Assembly (NCBI GenBank): GCA_937139475.1
Contig: CAKZQF010000102.1
Coordinates: forward strand, 1 to 64,000
Direction of reading: 5' to 3'
Length of the DNA stretch: 64,000 bases
From: an uncultured Gammaproteobacteria bacterium
Lineage (GTDB): Bacteria; Pseudomonadota; Gammaproteobacteria; Enterobacterales; Psychrobiaceae
In this document: positions 45,045 to 53,096 of the stretch, piece by piece
Numbering within the stretch: the stretch's first letter is position 1
Layout: the number at the start of each line of letters is the position of its first letter
Position numbers and translations under genes: made by a program
Notes under the pieces: generated by a model
Seen by the model: the letters and a program-made list of their open reading frames with translations, nothing else
What the model was told of the DNA's origin: nothing
Databases searched by the model: none

Positions 45045-45076
45045 TTGAGAGCAAAGACTGAAAACAAAAAGCCAGT

Positions 45077-45087
45077 ATTATTTTAAT
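45077..45087. repeat. Left target-site duplication of the mobile element
   Basis: ATTATTTTAAT, identical and in the same orientation as 48685-48695, directly outside the left terminal inverted repeat. Joining the outer flanks with one copy restores a perfect terminator hairpin (see findings). Confidence 0.9.
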
Positions 45088-45114
45088 GGCGCAGTGCTTG
45101 AATAAGGGATGATT
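45088..45114 (+). repeat. Left terminal inverted repeat
   Basis: 27 bp beginning GGCGCAGTGCTT and ending AAGGGATGATT, identical to the inverted right end at 25 of 27 positions. The two conserved blocks (12 and 11 bp) separated by a 4-bp variable stretch suggest an outer cleavage box and an inner binding box. Confidence 0.92.
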
Positions 45115-45125
45115 AATCATCCCTT
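45104..45125 (+). terminator. Perfect 22-bp palindrome at the left end, likely terminator
   Basis: AAGGGATGAT directly abuts its inverse across TA. The first half is the inner block of the left terminal repeat, so the left end holds an extra inverted copy of that block. Followed by ACTTTTG. It may end transcription from the TonB receptor gene, bind transposase, or both. Confidence 0.6.
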
Positions 45126-45384
45126 ACTTTTGTAAGTGGCTGAATTAAAATGGTATTATTTTTACAAAGAAAGGGGGAATAACTAGTTCGCTGGAAATAT
45201 TTATTTATAATCAATGCGTTAACACGCAGCCCCAAATTTCATTATTGGGTTCTTATATTTCGTTACTCCGTACTATTATATAATCGCATCGTATGCAATT
45301 TAAATCAATTGAAAAATTATTAATTTGTGTAACCATTATTAAATAAACCAATTGATTTGCCACAATATATTTTAAGGAAAATTC

Positions 45385-45609
45385 ATGTATAAAAGGATGT
45401 TATATTTTGTTGGACTTGTACTATTAACTGCATGTAGCCAAGAAAACAAATACGATACAGGCTACAAAGATGGATATGCCGCAGGATACAACACTACTTG
45501 TAAAATAAGAGCAACCATTATAGAGGGTGATTGGGATAATGAATCATACTCCTCTGGCTATCATAAAGGTTATGATGCAGGTTCATTTGCCTGTAAAAAT
45601 AAAGGCTAA
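45385..45609 (+). CDS. Small lipoprotein with GYxxGYxxG repeats (passenger gene)
   Basis: A 74-residue predicted lipoprotein: hydrophobic signal then lipobox LLTAC (C17). The mature part has two copies of a GYxxGYxxG-type repeat ending in Cys (GYKDGYAAGYNTTC and SGYHKGYDAGSFAC), so a disulfide is possible. A ribosome site AAGGAAAA precedes the ATG. It is 19 bp upstream of another lipoprotein gene on the same element. I do not recognise the family beyond the repeat. Function unknown. Confidence 0.72.
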   Translation: MYKRMLYFVGLVLLTACSQENKYDTGYKDGYAAGYNTTCKIRATIIEGDWDNESYSSGYHKGYDAGSFACKNKG

Positions 45610-45628
45610 TTAATAAAAAGGAATTGAT

Positions 45629-46129
45629 ATGAAAAAATTGTTCATCACTTTAGTTATTTCTATTTTCATGCAAGGCTGCGCTACTACGTATCAAAGCAAT
45701 GGATATACTGGTGGATATTCAGAAACTCAGTTAGATGAAAACGTGTTCAAGGTTTCATTTAGAGGGAACGGATTCACTAACAGCGAAAGAACTGAAGATT
45801 TCACTTTACTTAGAAGTGCTGAACTAGCAATCGCAAACGGCTACAAATATTTCGTTATAGTAAATGGCGGCACAAGTATTTCGAAAAGCACCCATATAAC
45901 ACCGACAACATACAATACAACAGCAAGCGTTTACGGTACTGGAAATTATGCATATGGGACTGCTACAACAACACAATATGGTGGTCAATCCTATAACGTG
46001 TCTAAACCTAGTACCTCAAACACAATAATTTGTTTCAAAGATAAGCCTAAAGATGCAATGTCATATAATGCTAATTTTATTTATAAAAATATAAGAAAAA
46101 AATATGATATTCAAAGTCCTATTGAATAG
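45629..46129 (+). CDS. CC0125/CC1285-family lipoprotein (passenger gene)
   Basis: A 166-residue predicted lipoprotein with lipobox MQGCA (C16). The mature part begins TTYQSNGYTGGYSETQLDEN, then VFKVSFRGNGFTNSERTEDFTLLRSAELAIANGYKYFVIV. This is the conserved core of the CC0125/CC1285 family of unknown function. A Thr/Tyr/Ser-rich stretch (about 95-125) precedes the C-terminal basic tail. AAAAGGAA precedes the ATG. Its stop is six bases from the stop of the converging transposase-like gene. Confidence 0.78.
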   Translation: MKKLFITLVISIFMQGCATTYQSNGYTGGYSETQLDENVFKVSFRGNGFTNSERTEDFTLLRSAELAIANGYKYFVIVNGGTSISKSTHITPTTYNTTASVYGTGNYAYGTATTTQYGGQSYNVSKPSTSNTIICFKDKPKDAMSYNANFIYKNIRKKYDIQSPIE

Positions 46130-46135
46130 CTGAAT

Positions 46136-48487
46136 TTAGCTTTCTTTTTGTAATTTGCATTCATCTATAAAAACTTTGGAAGGACTAAACTCTAATATTT
46201 GGTGGACACTGAACACCTGCTCAACTAATCCTATTTTTTGCGCTGGCGTTCTAGGTGTCTTGCCTCTCATTGATGTTCTCTTTAATACTTTTTCATCTGT
46301 CAAAGCATAGTTGTTATAAACCCTAAAGATTTCTATCAACATGGATACATATTTAGGGTTATATGAGCCGTAACCATTCCATACTTGGTTCTTTTTATTT
46401 TCCTTATTTTTATCTTTTGATTGGGAAGATGTAGGCACTGGCCTCTCCATCATGTTGATTCTTCTACGAAGCATTTGGAAATAGTTATCAACACCATATA
46501 ACGAAGCATTATTAATAGTACTTTCGCTGTGGTTTGTTAAAAATCTAATATCGATCAAGCTATCTTTTACTACAGGGGATTCTTGCTTTATCCATTGAGG
46601 GTCATCTTCTTCGGCTTTTCTATCTCGTAGTAATGCACAAGTTAACTTATTTGACTTTATTAACTCTGAAAGAGTACGTGTCATTGACATTTCAAACCCA
46701 ACATCATTATCAGCAAATAAATTTATATGTTCCGCTTCATTAAAATATTGTTTTAATATTTCCAAATGAGCCATTGTTGAATACGTTTGTTGCAGCAACA
46801 AATGCTTCGTTGGTGGTTTTAGATTTTCATCATCGTCATTTTCAATGGCTTCTTCTTGTAAGATATATTGAGGATACCTGCGCTTATGCAATGGTTTTAA
46901 GTATTCCCCGATTCTAATAAACTCTTTTTTTAGAGAATTATAATCTGAAGTGAAGTCAAAGTTTAACGTACTTGCTAATGCAAACCTTGAGCTATTATCA
47001 ATCGTAGTGACATTAACAATTTTAGTTCTTCTAGCATCAGATTTGTCACTCCAGTTTGAATAGAAGTGCTGGCGATCCATGCTTAAATTTAATGTCCTAT
47101 TTTTTAACTTATGCAAATTTTGTTGTAATTGGTATTGGTCAAATTGAACACACTGCTTATAAAAAAACTCTAATTTTAAATAAATAGTTTTATGATCTAT
47201 GTTTAATTTATCAGAGATACGATTGATTATTCCTTTATTAACAAATTCCAAAAATAATTGATGGTTAATTTGATGATCTCGTTGACCTTTTTGTGGATTT
47301 ATTTTTGATGTGAATTTTGTTTTACATGATTTACATTTAAATGTTTGTGATGATAATTCAGTAGTTAAATGAATATGACCAGTATTACTATCTATCTGAT
47401 GGATTTGAGGTAAATCAGTCCTTAATTCAACTTCTCTTATGTTCTTACTATCTAACCAGTAAAGCTCTGGATGACTTAAAATTCCTTTTCCGTGGTTACT
47501 ACAAGGAGGCAATAGCTTATTTATTTCTATGACTTTACGGTTAACAGTCTTTTGAATTTTTTTGTATCTTCGACCATCAGGAATGCCTTTTCGAGTATTT
47601 TGCTCTAAACCTGAATTTAAACACGATGGCTCAATAAATTTAGCATTAGATTTCAATCTATTTGATTCTTGCACCAATGCCTTGTTACTAATCAACATAG
47701 ACGATGCCCCACAAACGGTACAGACTAGAGACATTCTTTTAATTTTATTATATGACTTAGCTTGGATTTTATAGCCACCACTTATTTTGACATAGTTACC
47801 ATTCTTATTTTTCTTTGAATGTTGCGGTGGTATACCATAGTTTGCACAACTGGTGTTTTTACAAAAATTGACCTGAACACCTTTGTAAGCTCTTGGAAAT
47901 GAGAACTTTTCAGGTTTATTTCTTTTTGTTTCTTTTGAGTGGGGGAGAGATGTTATTACACCATCTGGATTTTTGTTTATAGCTATTAAAAGGTCGGCTG
48001 TTATTTGTGCGTCAATTAATGCGCCATGAACTTTCCTTTTAGTTGTATCAATACAGTAAATTCTACAAGCACTATCTAAATTTATTGTTCTACCAAGTTT
48101 GCTTGTCACATAATCCATCAAACAAGTAGATGTGTAATCTAAAGAAAATTTAACAGGTGACTTTGCCAAAAACGCTTCGTGATCTAAAAACTTTAAATCA
48201 AAATCTTTGTTGTAAAAAAATAGTTCACAATCACCAATAAACTTCACTATTTCATCTAAGCAATCTTTGAATAATGGTTTATCAATAAGAAAGTCATCTT
48301 TTATCTGATGGATACGGAAGGCTGGCTTGGTACTTCTTTTACCTTGGGGGCATAAGTAAGTTTGAAATGAGTTACCAGTAACAACATTGTCGATAACTTC
48401 CACCAAAGCAATTTCAATAACACGATGCTTCCCTGTTAGGGGATCAGTACCAGTTGTTTCAGTATCAATTACTATTTGCCTTACCAT
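46136..48487 (-). CDS. DEDDh exonuclease - zinc ribbon - DDE transposase-like fusion protein
   Basis: A 783-residue protein. Residues 1-172 form a complete DnaQ/epsilon-type exonuclease: D8 and E10 (VIDTETTG), D97 (FYNKDFDLKFLDHE), H154 and D159 (HGALIDAQITADL). A first zinc ribbon follows (C209, C214, C256, C259), then a second (C329, C385, C388 visible), and a helix-turn-helix-like NRISDKLNIDHKTIYLKL (422-439). A DDE-like core has candidates D471 (SMDRQHFYSNW), D593/D595 (FADND) and E681 (RRRINMMERP). The tail YNPKYVSMLIEIFRVYNNY and TPRTPAQKIGL is typical of zinc-ribbon transposases. It is the only large gene of the element and starts about 200 bp inside the right end. No exonuclease fusion of this kind is known to me among IS elements. 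Confidence 0.8.
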   Translation of the reverse strand: MVRQIVIDTETTGTDPLTGKHRVIEIALVEVIDNVVTGNSFQTYLCPQGKRSTKPAFRIHQIKDDFLIDKPLFKDCLDEIVKFIGDCELFFYNKDFDLKFLDHEAFLAKSPVKFSLDYTSTCLMDYVTSKLGRTINLDSACRIYCIDTTKRKVHGALIDAQITADLLIAINKNPDGVITSLPHSKETKRNKPEKFSFPRAYKGVQVNFCKNTSCANYGIPPQHSKKNKNGNYVKISGGYKIQAKSYNKIKRMSLVCTVCGASSMLISNKALVQESNRLKSNAKFIEPSCLNSGLEQNTRKGIPDGRRYKKIQKTVNRKVIEINKLLPPCSNHGKGILSHPELYWLDSKNIREVELRTDLPQIHQIDSNTGHIHLTTELSSQTFKCKSCKTKFTSKINPQKGQRDHQINHQLFLEFVNKGIINRISDKLNIDHKTIYLKLEFFYKQCVQFDQYQLQQNLHKLKNRTLNLSMDRQHFYSNWSDKSDARRTKIVNVTTIDNSSRFALASTLNFDFTSDYNSLKKEFIRIGEYLKPLHKRRYPQYILQEEAIENDDDENLKPPTKHLLLQQTYSTMAHLEILKQYFNEAEHINLFADNDVGFEMSMTRTLSELIKSNKLTCALLRDRKAEEDDPQWIKQESPVVKDSLIDIRFLTNHSESTINNASLYGVDNYFQMLRRRINMMERPVPTSSQSKDKNKENKKNQVWNGYGSYNPKYVSMLIEIFRVYNNYALTDEKVLKRTSMRGKTPRTPAQKIGLVEQVFSVHQILEFSPSKVFIDECKLQKES

Positions 48488-48580
48488 AATAAACTCACTT
48501 ATTATAAGTACTTAGGGTAATTATATTATAGTATAACATTAGCGCTTTTGCGAAGGCATGTTAATCTGTTGTTTATAAAG

Positions 48581-48620
48581 CAAAAAAGCCAGAAAACATA
48601 TAGTTTAACTGGCTTTTTTG
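48581..48620. terminator. Bidirectional terminator inside the right end of the element
   Basis: Perfect 12-bp stem CAAAAAAGCCAG/CTGGCTTTTTTG with a 16-nt loop. Its arms share AAAAAGCCAG with the chromosomal terminator that the element disrupted. It probably now ends regA transcription that reads leftward into the element. Confidence 0.85.
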
Positions 48621-48657
48621 TTCGTTTCCGTTGGGCTGTGGCGATATACAGCTATAA

Positions 48658-48684
48658 AATCATCCCTTGTTTAAGCACTGCGCC
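48658..48684 (-). repeat. Right terminal inverted repeat
   Basis: 27 bp, inverse of the left end with two mismatches (positions 13 and 16 from the tip). It ends GCACTGCGCC at 48684, directly against the right target duplication. Confidence 0.92.
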
Positions 48685-48695
48685 ATTATTTTAAT
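48685..48695. repeat. Right target-site duplication
   Basis: ATTATTTTAAT, the second copy of the 11-bp duplication. It contains the stop codon (48686-48688) and final codons of the regA-like gene, which therefore stays intact. Confidence 0.9.
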
Positions 48696-49213
48696 ACTGG
48701 CTTTTTTTGTAGCTTGCGCTGGAGTGTACGGCGATGCATACCCAGCTGACGAGCAGTGGCTGAAACATTCCCCTCATTGACATTAAGTACCTGCTGAATA
48801 TGCTCCCATTCAACCCGCTCTGGCGACATCGTGTCTTGGGCTAACTCTACCACTTCCTCACTAGCCCCCTGCCCCGTAAGTGCTCGTAGAATCATTTGAG
48901 TATCAGCTGGCTTAGCCAGATAGTCGTCAGCGCCAAGGCGCATCGCTTCAACAGCTGTTGCAATGCTTGCATACCCTGTCAGTAATACCATACGAACATT
49001 GGGCAGTGCCGCGCGAATCGGCTTAATTAGCGTTAGGCCATTGTCTGTAGCCAACTTCATATCGAGTAAAATATGGCTTGGCTTAATTTGGTGGCATAAG
49101 TGTAATACTTGGTCAGCCTGGTTAACTGATGTACAAGTAAAGCCCTGCTTGGTCAAACGTCGTTCAAGTGTTTGTGCAAACGGCAGATCATCTTCAACAA
49201 TTAATAGCTTCAT
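48686..49213 (-). CDS. RegA/PrrA/ActR-type response regulator
   Basis: A 175-residue regulator with a receiver domain (LLIVEDDLPFAQTL, phospho-acceptor Asp in SHILLDMKLATDNG, LLTGYASI, AKPAD) and a short C-terminal Fis-type helix-turn-helix (NVSATARQLGMHRRTLQRKL). This compact form is the RegA/PrrA/ActR/RoxR redox regulator. It lies 4 bp after the sensor kinase gene, in one operon. Its last codons lie inside the target duplication of the mobile element, which removed its native terminator. Expected targets are respiratory genes. Confidence 0.92.
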   Translation of the reverse strand: MKLLIVEDDLPFAQTLERRLTKQGFTCTSVNQADQVLHLCHQIKPSHILLDMKLATDNGLTLIKPIRAALPNVRMVLLTGYASIATAVEAMRLGADDYLAKPADTQMILRALTGQGASEEVVELAQDTMSPERVEWEHIQQVLNVNEGNVSATARQLGMHRRTLQRKLQKKPVLK

Positions 49214-49217
49214 CTAT

Positions 49218-50453
49218 TTAATTCACCTTCAATGGTAGGGAGACGTGGGCAATAGCGCCTTGCTCTTGATGGTTTACTAATCTTAAGTCACCACCTAAAC
49301 GCTCTAACGTGGTATTAGACAATAACATCGCCATGCCTAAACCACTGTCACTTTTGACCAATTGCTCGCCCAACCGGCCACTGTTTGGATTTAGTCCGCT
49401 GCCAAAGTCTCTAATTTCTAGAAACAGCTTAGCATTCTCAACCTTGACCAACATGGTGAGTTTATCAGCACCTGTTTTTAGGTTTGACTTAATACCATTT
49501 TGCACCAGATTTAATAGTGCCGGAAGTAACATCGCATCAGAGACTAATTCAAGCTGCATATCCTGTTCACTGGTTTTAAGATTAACCTCTAACTTGGTTT
49601 GCACAAACTGTAGCGCTACAGCATCCGTTATCTCATCGACTAATTCATTAACACTAATAAGCTCTTTCTTATTCTCACGAATAGAAGTTGCTAACGTCCT
49701 AAAATAGCCAAGTTGATTTGCACATTGTGACAGCGGCTGCGCCATCGCTCGAACCGCGACATCATCTGGGTAATCTTCACTTAATTCATCAAACAGCAAC
49801 TGAAGGTTGCTAAGTGGTGTTGCCAATTGATGAGTAACCTGAGCAGATGCTACTCCAAGTGCTAGTAACTGCTCGCTTCGTAGTTGCTCTTCACGCTGCA
49901 GGGATATCGCGCGCTCGCGATTGGTGATAAGTTTAGCCATCGCGCCTACCACAATAGTCACCACAATAACTGACAGCAAGAAATTAGCCCACATGCCAAT
50001 AAAATGATTGCTCATGTCCATCTGATGCATCGTATGTTCGGGCATATTTAACAACAATAGACTATAAGCTACAACAGCACTCGATGAGATGATTATCAGC
50101 AGTTTAGCTGGCAAACTAACCGCGGCTATAACAATGGGCAATAGCAACAACGAAACAAAAGCGTTGGTAGCACCACCGCTTAATGACATAAGTACAGTCA
50201 AAAAGAATACATCAGCCAGTACTTGGCATAATATTGCGATATTACCTGCCTGGCGCTGCTTAAAGAAAATAATACTGGCAACATGAAATAACAGCTCAAC
50301 GCCAATGACTGCTAATAAAGGCATTAGTGCTATTTTTAACGACATTAAAAAATAGACACCCAACACAGTTAACAGCTGCACGGCGATTGCCACACTTCGC
50401 AACACAAATAGTCGCTGAATAACCGACATATCTTTTACATGTGAATAGGTCAC
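49218..50453 (-). CDS. RegB/PrrB-type redox sensor histidine kinase
   Basis: A 411-residue kinase with six membrane helices (about residues 15-175). The quinone-site motif GGATNAF (93-99) corresponds to GGxxNPF of RegB. The H box is VTHQLATPLSNLQLL (H208), a cysteine (C244) sits near the position of the redox cysteine, and the N box (LLNLVQNGIKSN) and G boxes (RDFGSGL, DSGLGMAM) are intact. A Met/His-rich loop (MPEHTMHQMDMSNH) lies between the last two helices. It phosphorylates the adjacent RegA-like protein in response to redox state. An FNR-like site lies upstream. Confidence 0.9.
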   Translation of the reverse strand: MTYSHVKDMSVIQRLFVLRSVAIAVQLLTVLGVYFLMSLKIALMPLLAVIGVELLFHVASIIFFKQRQAGNIAILCQVLADVFFLTVLMSLSGGATNAFVSLLLLPIVIAAVSLPAKLLIIISSSAVVAYSLLLLNMPEHTMHQMDMSNHFIGMWANFLLSVIVVTIVVGAMAKLITNRERAISLQREEQLRSEQLLALGVASAQVTHQLATPLSNLQLLFDELSEDYPDDVAVRAMAQPLSQCANQLGYFRTLATSIRENKKELISVNELVDEITDAVALQFVQTKLEVNLKTSEQDMQLELVSDAMLLPALLNLVQNGIKSNLKTGADKLTMLVKVENAKLFLEIRDFGSGLNPNSGRLGEQLVKSDSGLGMAMLLSNTTLERLGGDLRLVNHQEQGAIAHVSLPLKVN

Positions 50454-50823
50454 GCTAATATCCTAATTAATTTTTTCCTGATTGTATCAAAGTGTTAGGG
50501 GTTTAGCGCAAGGATATTAGCGAGTGGATTAATCTGGATCAAGATGAACGTGGCACATAGCAGCAAACAACTCACTGAAACTGTTTTTATTTGTTTCTTC
50601 GACTTCACCAGCGTTATTCTTATCTAAGCCAGTCTAATCGAGGGTCACTCGTTGAGAGCGTATTCAAGCCACAGTCCAGAAAATTATTGAACAGGAATAC
50701 TCATTATTTAGGAGGACTCTCAAAATGGAACTGTCGGTGTTTTTCGTTGAGGAGCTTGGATTAGGTTAATAATAAGCAAGGTTGATGGGCTAAATTGGAA
50801 TTTAAGCTAGGGCAAAACAAAAA
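50454..50823. promoter_or_regulatory. Intergenic region with FNR-like site upstream of the RegB-type kinase
   Basis: No gene seen in this 370-bp stretch. TTAATctggATCAA (50529-50542) matches the FNR/Anr consensus TTGATnnnnATCAA at all but one defined base. It lies 76 bp before the kinase start, a usual distance for control. Confidence 0.45.
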
Positions 50824-50843
50824 AGCAGCGCTAGTGCGCTGCT
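50824..50843 (-). terminator. Terminator of the thrABC operon
   Basis: AGCAGCGC/GCGCTGCT stem with a 4-nt loop; on the minus strand it is followed by TTTTTTGTTTT. It lies 22 bp after the thrC stop codon. Confidence 0.9.
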
Positions 50844-50864
50844 CTTAATATCGTGAGTAATTAA

Positions 50865-52145
50865 CTAAATTGCCATTAAATGACCACGAAGTTCGCTAAA
50901 GTCAGCTTGGATATCTTTAGATAAAATATCTTTATCTGCAACGTCTGCTAATGCTTTTGGCAAAGTGATATGAATATCAAGAATTTCTTCTACGCTATCT
51001 TGGAACTTAGACGGATGCGCAGTACATAGGAAGACACCAGTTTCGTCATCGGCTAAATCATTTTGCAACGCAAATGATGCAATCGCACCATGTGGTTCAC
51101 ATAGATAGTTATCATGCTCGTAAAGCGCTTTAAGACCAACAACCGTTTGCTCTTCATCAACCTTAACACCACTAATAAGCGATTTAGACCAGAACTGTGT
51201 TTTAAGCAGTTCTTCTATACGTGGCCAGTTGTTTGGCGCTGAAACATCCATCGCATTTGAGCGGGTCGCAATAGTCTTAATTGGCGTCCACTCACCAGTG
51301 TCCAGGTAACGTGGTACGGTGTCGTTTAAGTTCGTCGCAGCGATAAAGCGCTTAATAGGTAAGCCCATCGCTTTAGCCAACATCCCCGCAGTTAAATCGC
51401 CAAAATTACCACTTGGCACACTAAACACAACGTTTTTACGTTCATCCTTTGGCAACTTAGCGAACGCTTCAAAGTAATAACAAATTTGTGCTAATAGACG
51501 TGCAATATTGATAGAGTTAGCAGAGTTTAAGCCAATCGCGCCTTTAAGTTCTAAATCATCAAAAGCATCTTTTACCAATTGCTGACAATCATCAAAGCGA
51601 CCTTCAACGGCGTAAGTGTGGATATTGTTGCCTAAGGTACAAAATAACTTCTCTTGAAGCACACTAATTTTACCCTTTGGATAAAGCACTGCCACATCAA
51701 TATTATCTAAACCGTAGAAGGCATGCGCTACAGCAGCACCAGTATCACCTGATGTTGCTGTTAAAATAGTTGCTTTCTCACCATTGCTTACCTGATTTAA
51801 ACATTGTGCTAAAAAGCGGGCTCCAAAATCTTTAAACGCCAGCGTTGGACCATGAGTTAATTCAAGGGCATAAACCCCATCTTTCACTCTTTCCACGGCA
51901 AGTGGAAAGTTAAATGCATTGCGCACCATCGTTTCAACTACGTCACTACCAAGCTCTTCACCTAAGAATGCATCAAGAATATCAACGCTACGGCTAACAA
52001 AATCTTTTTCTAGTAGCTCGTCAATATTACCTAGGGTTGGGATGGAGGTTGGAAAAAATAGTCCTTGGTTATCGCCTAAGCCTAATTTTACCGCTTGAGC
52101 AAAAGTTACACGTTGCTCGTTCTTTTTTAAGTTATACAGTTCCAC
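50865..52145 (-). CDS. thrC: Threonine synthase
   Basis: A 426-residue PLP enzyme that converts O-phosphohomoserine to threonine. The PLP lysine lies in GPTLAFKDFGARF, and the phosphate-binding loop in VFSVPSGNFGDLTAG. TATSGDTGAAVAHA is also conserved. I start at the GTG 52145, directly after the thrB stop and behind AGGGAGG; it gives MELYNLKKNEQ, matching E. coli (MKLYNLKDHNEQ). The frame is open seven codons further into thrB. It is the last gene of the thr operon. Confidence 0.95.
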   Translation of the reverse strand: MELYNLKKNEQRVTFAQAVKLGLGDNQGLFFPTSIPTLGNIDELLEKDFVSRSVDILDAFLGEELGSDVVETMVRNAFNFPLAVERVKDGVYALELTHGPTLAFKDFGARFLAQCLNQVSNGEKATILTATSGDTGAAVAHAFYGLDNIDVAVLYPKGKISVLQEKLFCTLGNNIHTYAVEGRFDDCQQLVKDAFDDLELKGAIGLNSANSINIARLLAQICYYFEAFAKLPKDERKNVVFSVPSGNFGDLTAGMLAKAMGLPIKRFIAATNLNDTVPRYLDTGEWTPIKTIATRSNAMDVSAPNNWPRIEELLKTQFWSKSLISGVKVDEEQTVVGLKALYEHDNYLCEPHGAIASFALQNDLADDETGVFLCTAHPSKFQDSVEEILDIHITLPKALADVADKDILSKDIQADFSELRGHLMAI

Positions 52146-52146
52146 G

Positions 52147-53094
52147 TTACGCCTCCCTACGGGCACCTTGGGTATCTAATTTACAGATGTGGCTAAAACC
52201 ATCATCGTTTTGCAGATAATTTTGTTGTAAATAAAGTTCTAATTCTTTTGCTTTGGCCAAGCTGTCTGTGACAGCAAAAAGAGTCGGCCCACTGCCACTA
52301 ATGCCACTGGCCATTGCGCCTAGCTCAAGCATTGCCGCTTTGTTTTGTTCAAATTTTGGAATAATTGGTGCCCGCACAGGCTCTGCAATCACATCCACTA
52401 ACAGCGCAGCAGCCAAGTTGCTATCACCGCGATGACTAGCATCAATAAATGCTGCCAAATTGCGACCAAAGGTTAATGCTGTTTTTAAATCTACTTCGGT
52501 TGGCATTAACGCACGCGCTTCTGCCGTTGGCACCTTGGCCCCCGAATATGCTAATACCCAATACCAATTATCAAAACTTGGAATGGTAGAGCACAATGTC
52601 TCTTGATGCTCTACCATTAATTGTAGTCCACCAAAGTAACTCGGCGCGACATTATCATAATGCACGCTACCACTAATTTGCCCTTCTAACTGACCCATTA
52701 GTAATAACATTTCGCTCTTAGTTAGCGCATTATCGTAAAATTCATTTAGGCCATAAAGCGCGGCAACCACTGAGGCAGCACTAGAGCCTAAACCACTACC
52801 GACCGGTAGCTCTTTTTCAAGCACTAGCTTAACACCTTGATAGGCTATGCCTTTCTCAGTTAGGCATTTTCGATACTCAACAGCACAATCATACAAAATA
52901 TTTTTTTTCGGGTCAGACGGTAACTTATGGGCAAATGAGCCAATAGTACTCACTTCAACACCCTGCTTGAGTTCGCTCAGGGTAACAAAATCCCCTAGTA
53001 ACGTGCCATCAATCGGCGCTACTGCGCCGCCAAGTAAATCAAAACCAACACTGACATTACCCATCGATGCTGGTGCAAACACACGGATGCTCAT
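52147..53094 (-). CDS. thrB: Homoserine kinase
   Basis: A 315-residue GHMP kinase. The ATP loop is PVGSGLGSSAASVVAALYG (about residues 91-109). The N-terminal MSIRVFAPASMGNVSVGFDLLGG and the C-terminal MASGISGSGPTLFAV are family hallmarks. It phosphorylates homoserine. It follows thrA by 2 bp and is followed by thrC, in the canonical enterobacterial order. Confidence 0.95.
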   Translation of the reverse strand: MSIRVFAPASMGNVSVGFDLLGGAVAPIDGTLLGDFVTLSELKQGVEVSTIGSFAHKLPSDPKKNILYDCAVEYRKCLTEKGIAYQGVKLVLEKELPVGSGLGSSAASVVAALYGLNEFYDNALTKSEMLLLMGQLEGQISGSVHYDNVAPSYFGGLQLMVEHQETLCSTIPSFDNWYWVLAYSGAKVPTAEARALMPTEVDLKTALTFGRNLAAFIDASHRGDSNLAAALLVDVIAEPVRAPIIPKFEQNKAAMLELGAMASGISGSGPTLFAVTDSLAKAKELELYLQQNYLQNDDGFSHICKLDTQGARREA

Positions 53095-53096
53095 GG

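Larger units (their letters stand above)
45088..48684. mobile_element. 3.6-kb transposon-like element with exonuclease-transposase fusion
   Basis: The element is bounded by 27-bp terminal inverted repeats starting GGCGCAGTGC and by an 11-bp direct target duplication. It carries two small lipoprotein genes on the plus strand (45385, 45629) and a converging 783-codon gene on the minus strand that encodes a DnaQ-like exonuclease joined to a DDE-transposase-like region. It has its own hairpins near both ends (45104-45125, 48581-48620). It is visibly richer in A and T than its surroundings, which supports transfer. The family cannot be named with certainty; IS1/IS1595-like zinc-ribbon DDE elements are the nearest relatives I can suggest. 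Confidence 0.88.

Noticed and set aside
45066..48708. First reading of the 49-bp inverted repeats as a duplication of the regA 3' end
   Set aside because: The middle 11 bp are in direct, not inverted, orientation, and the outer arms pair with each other as a terminator stem. Insertion with target duplication explains everything, so no gene-end duplication is needed.
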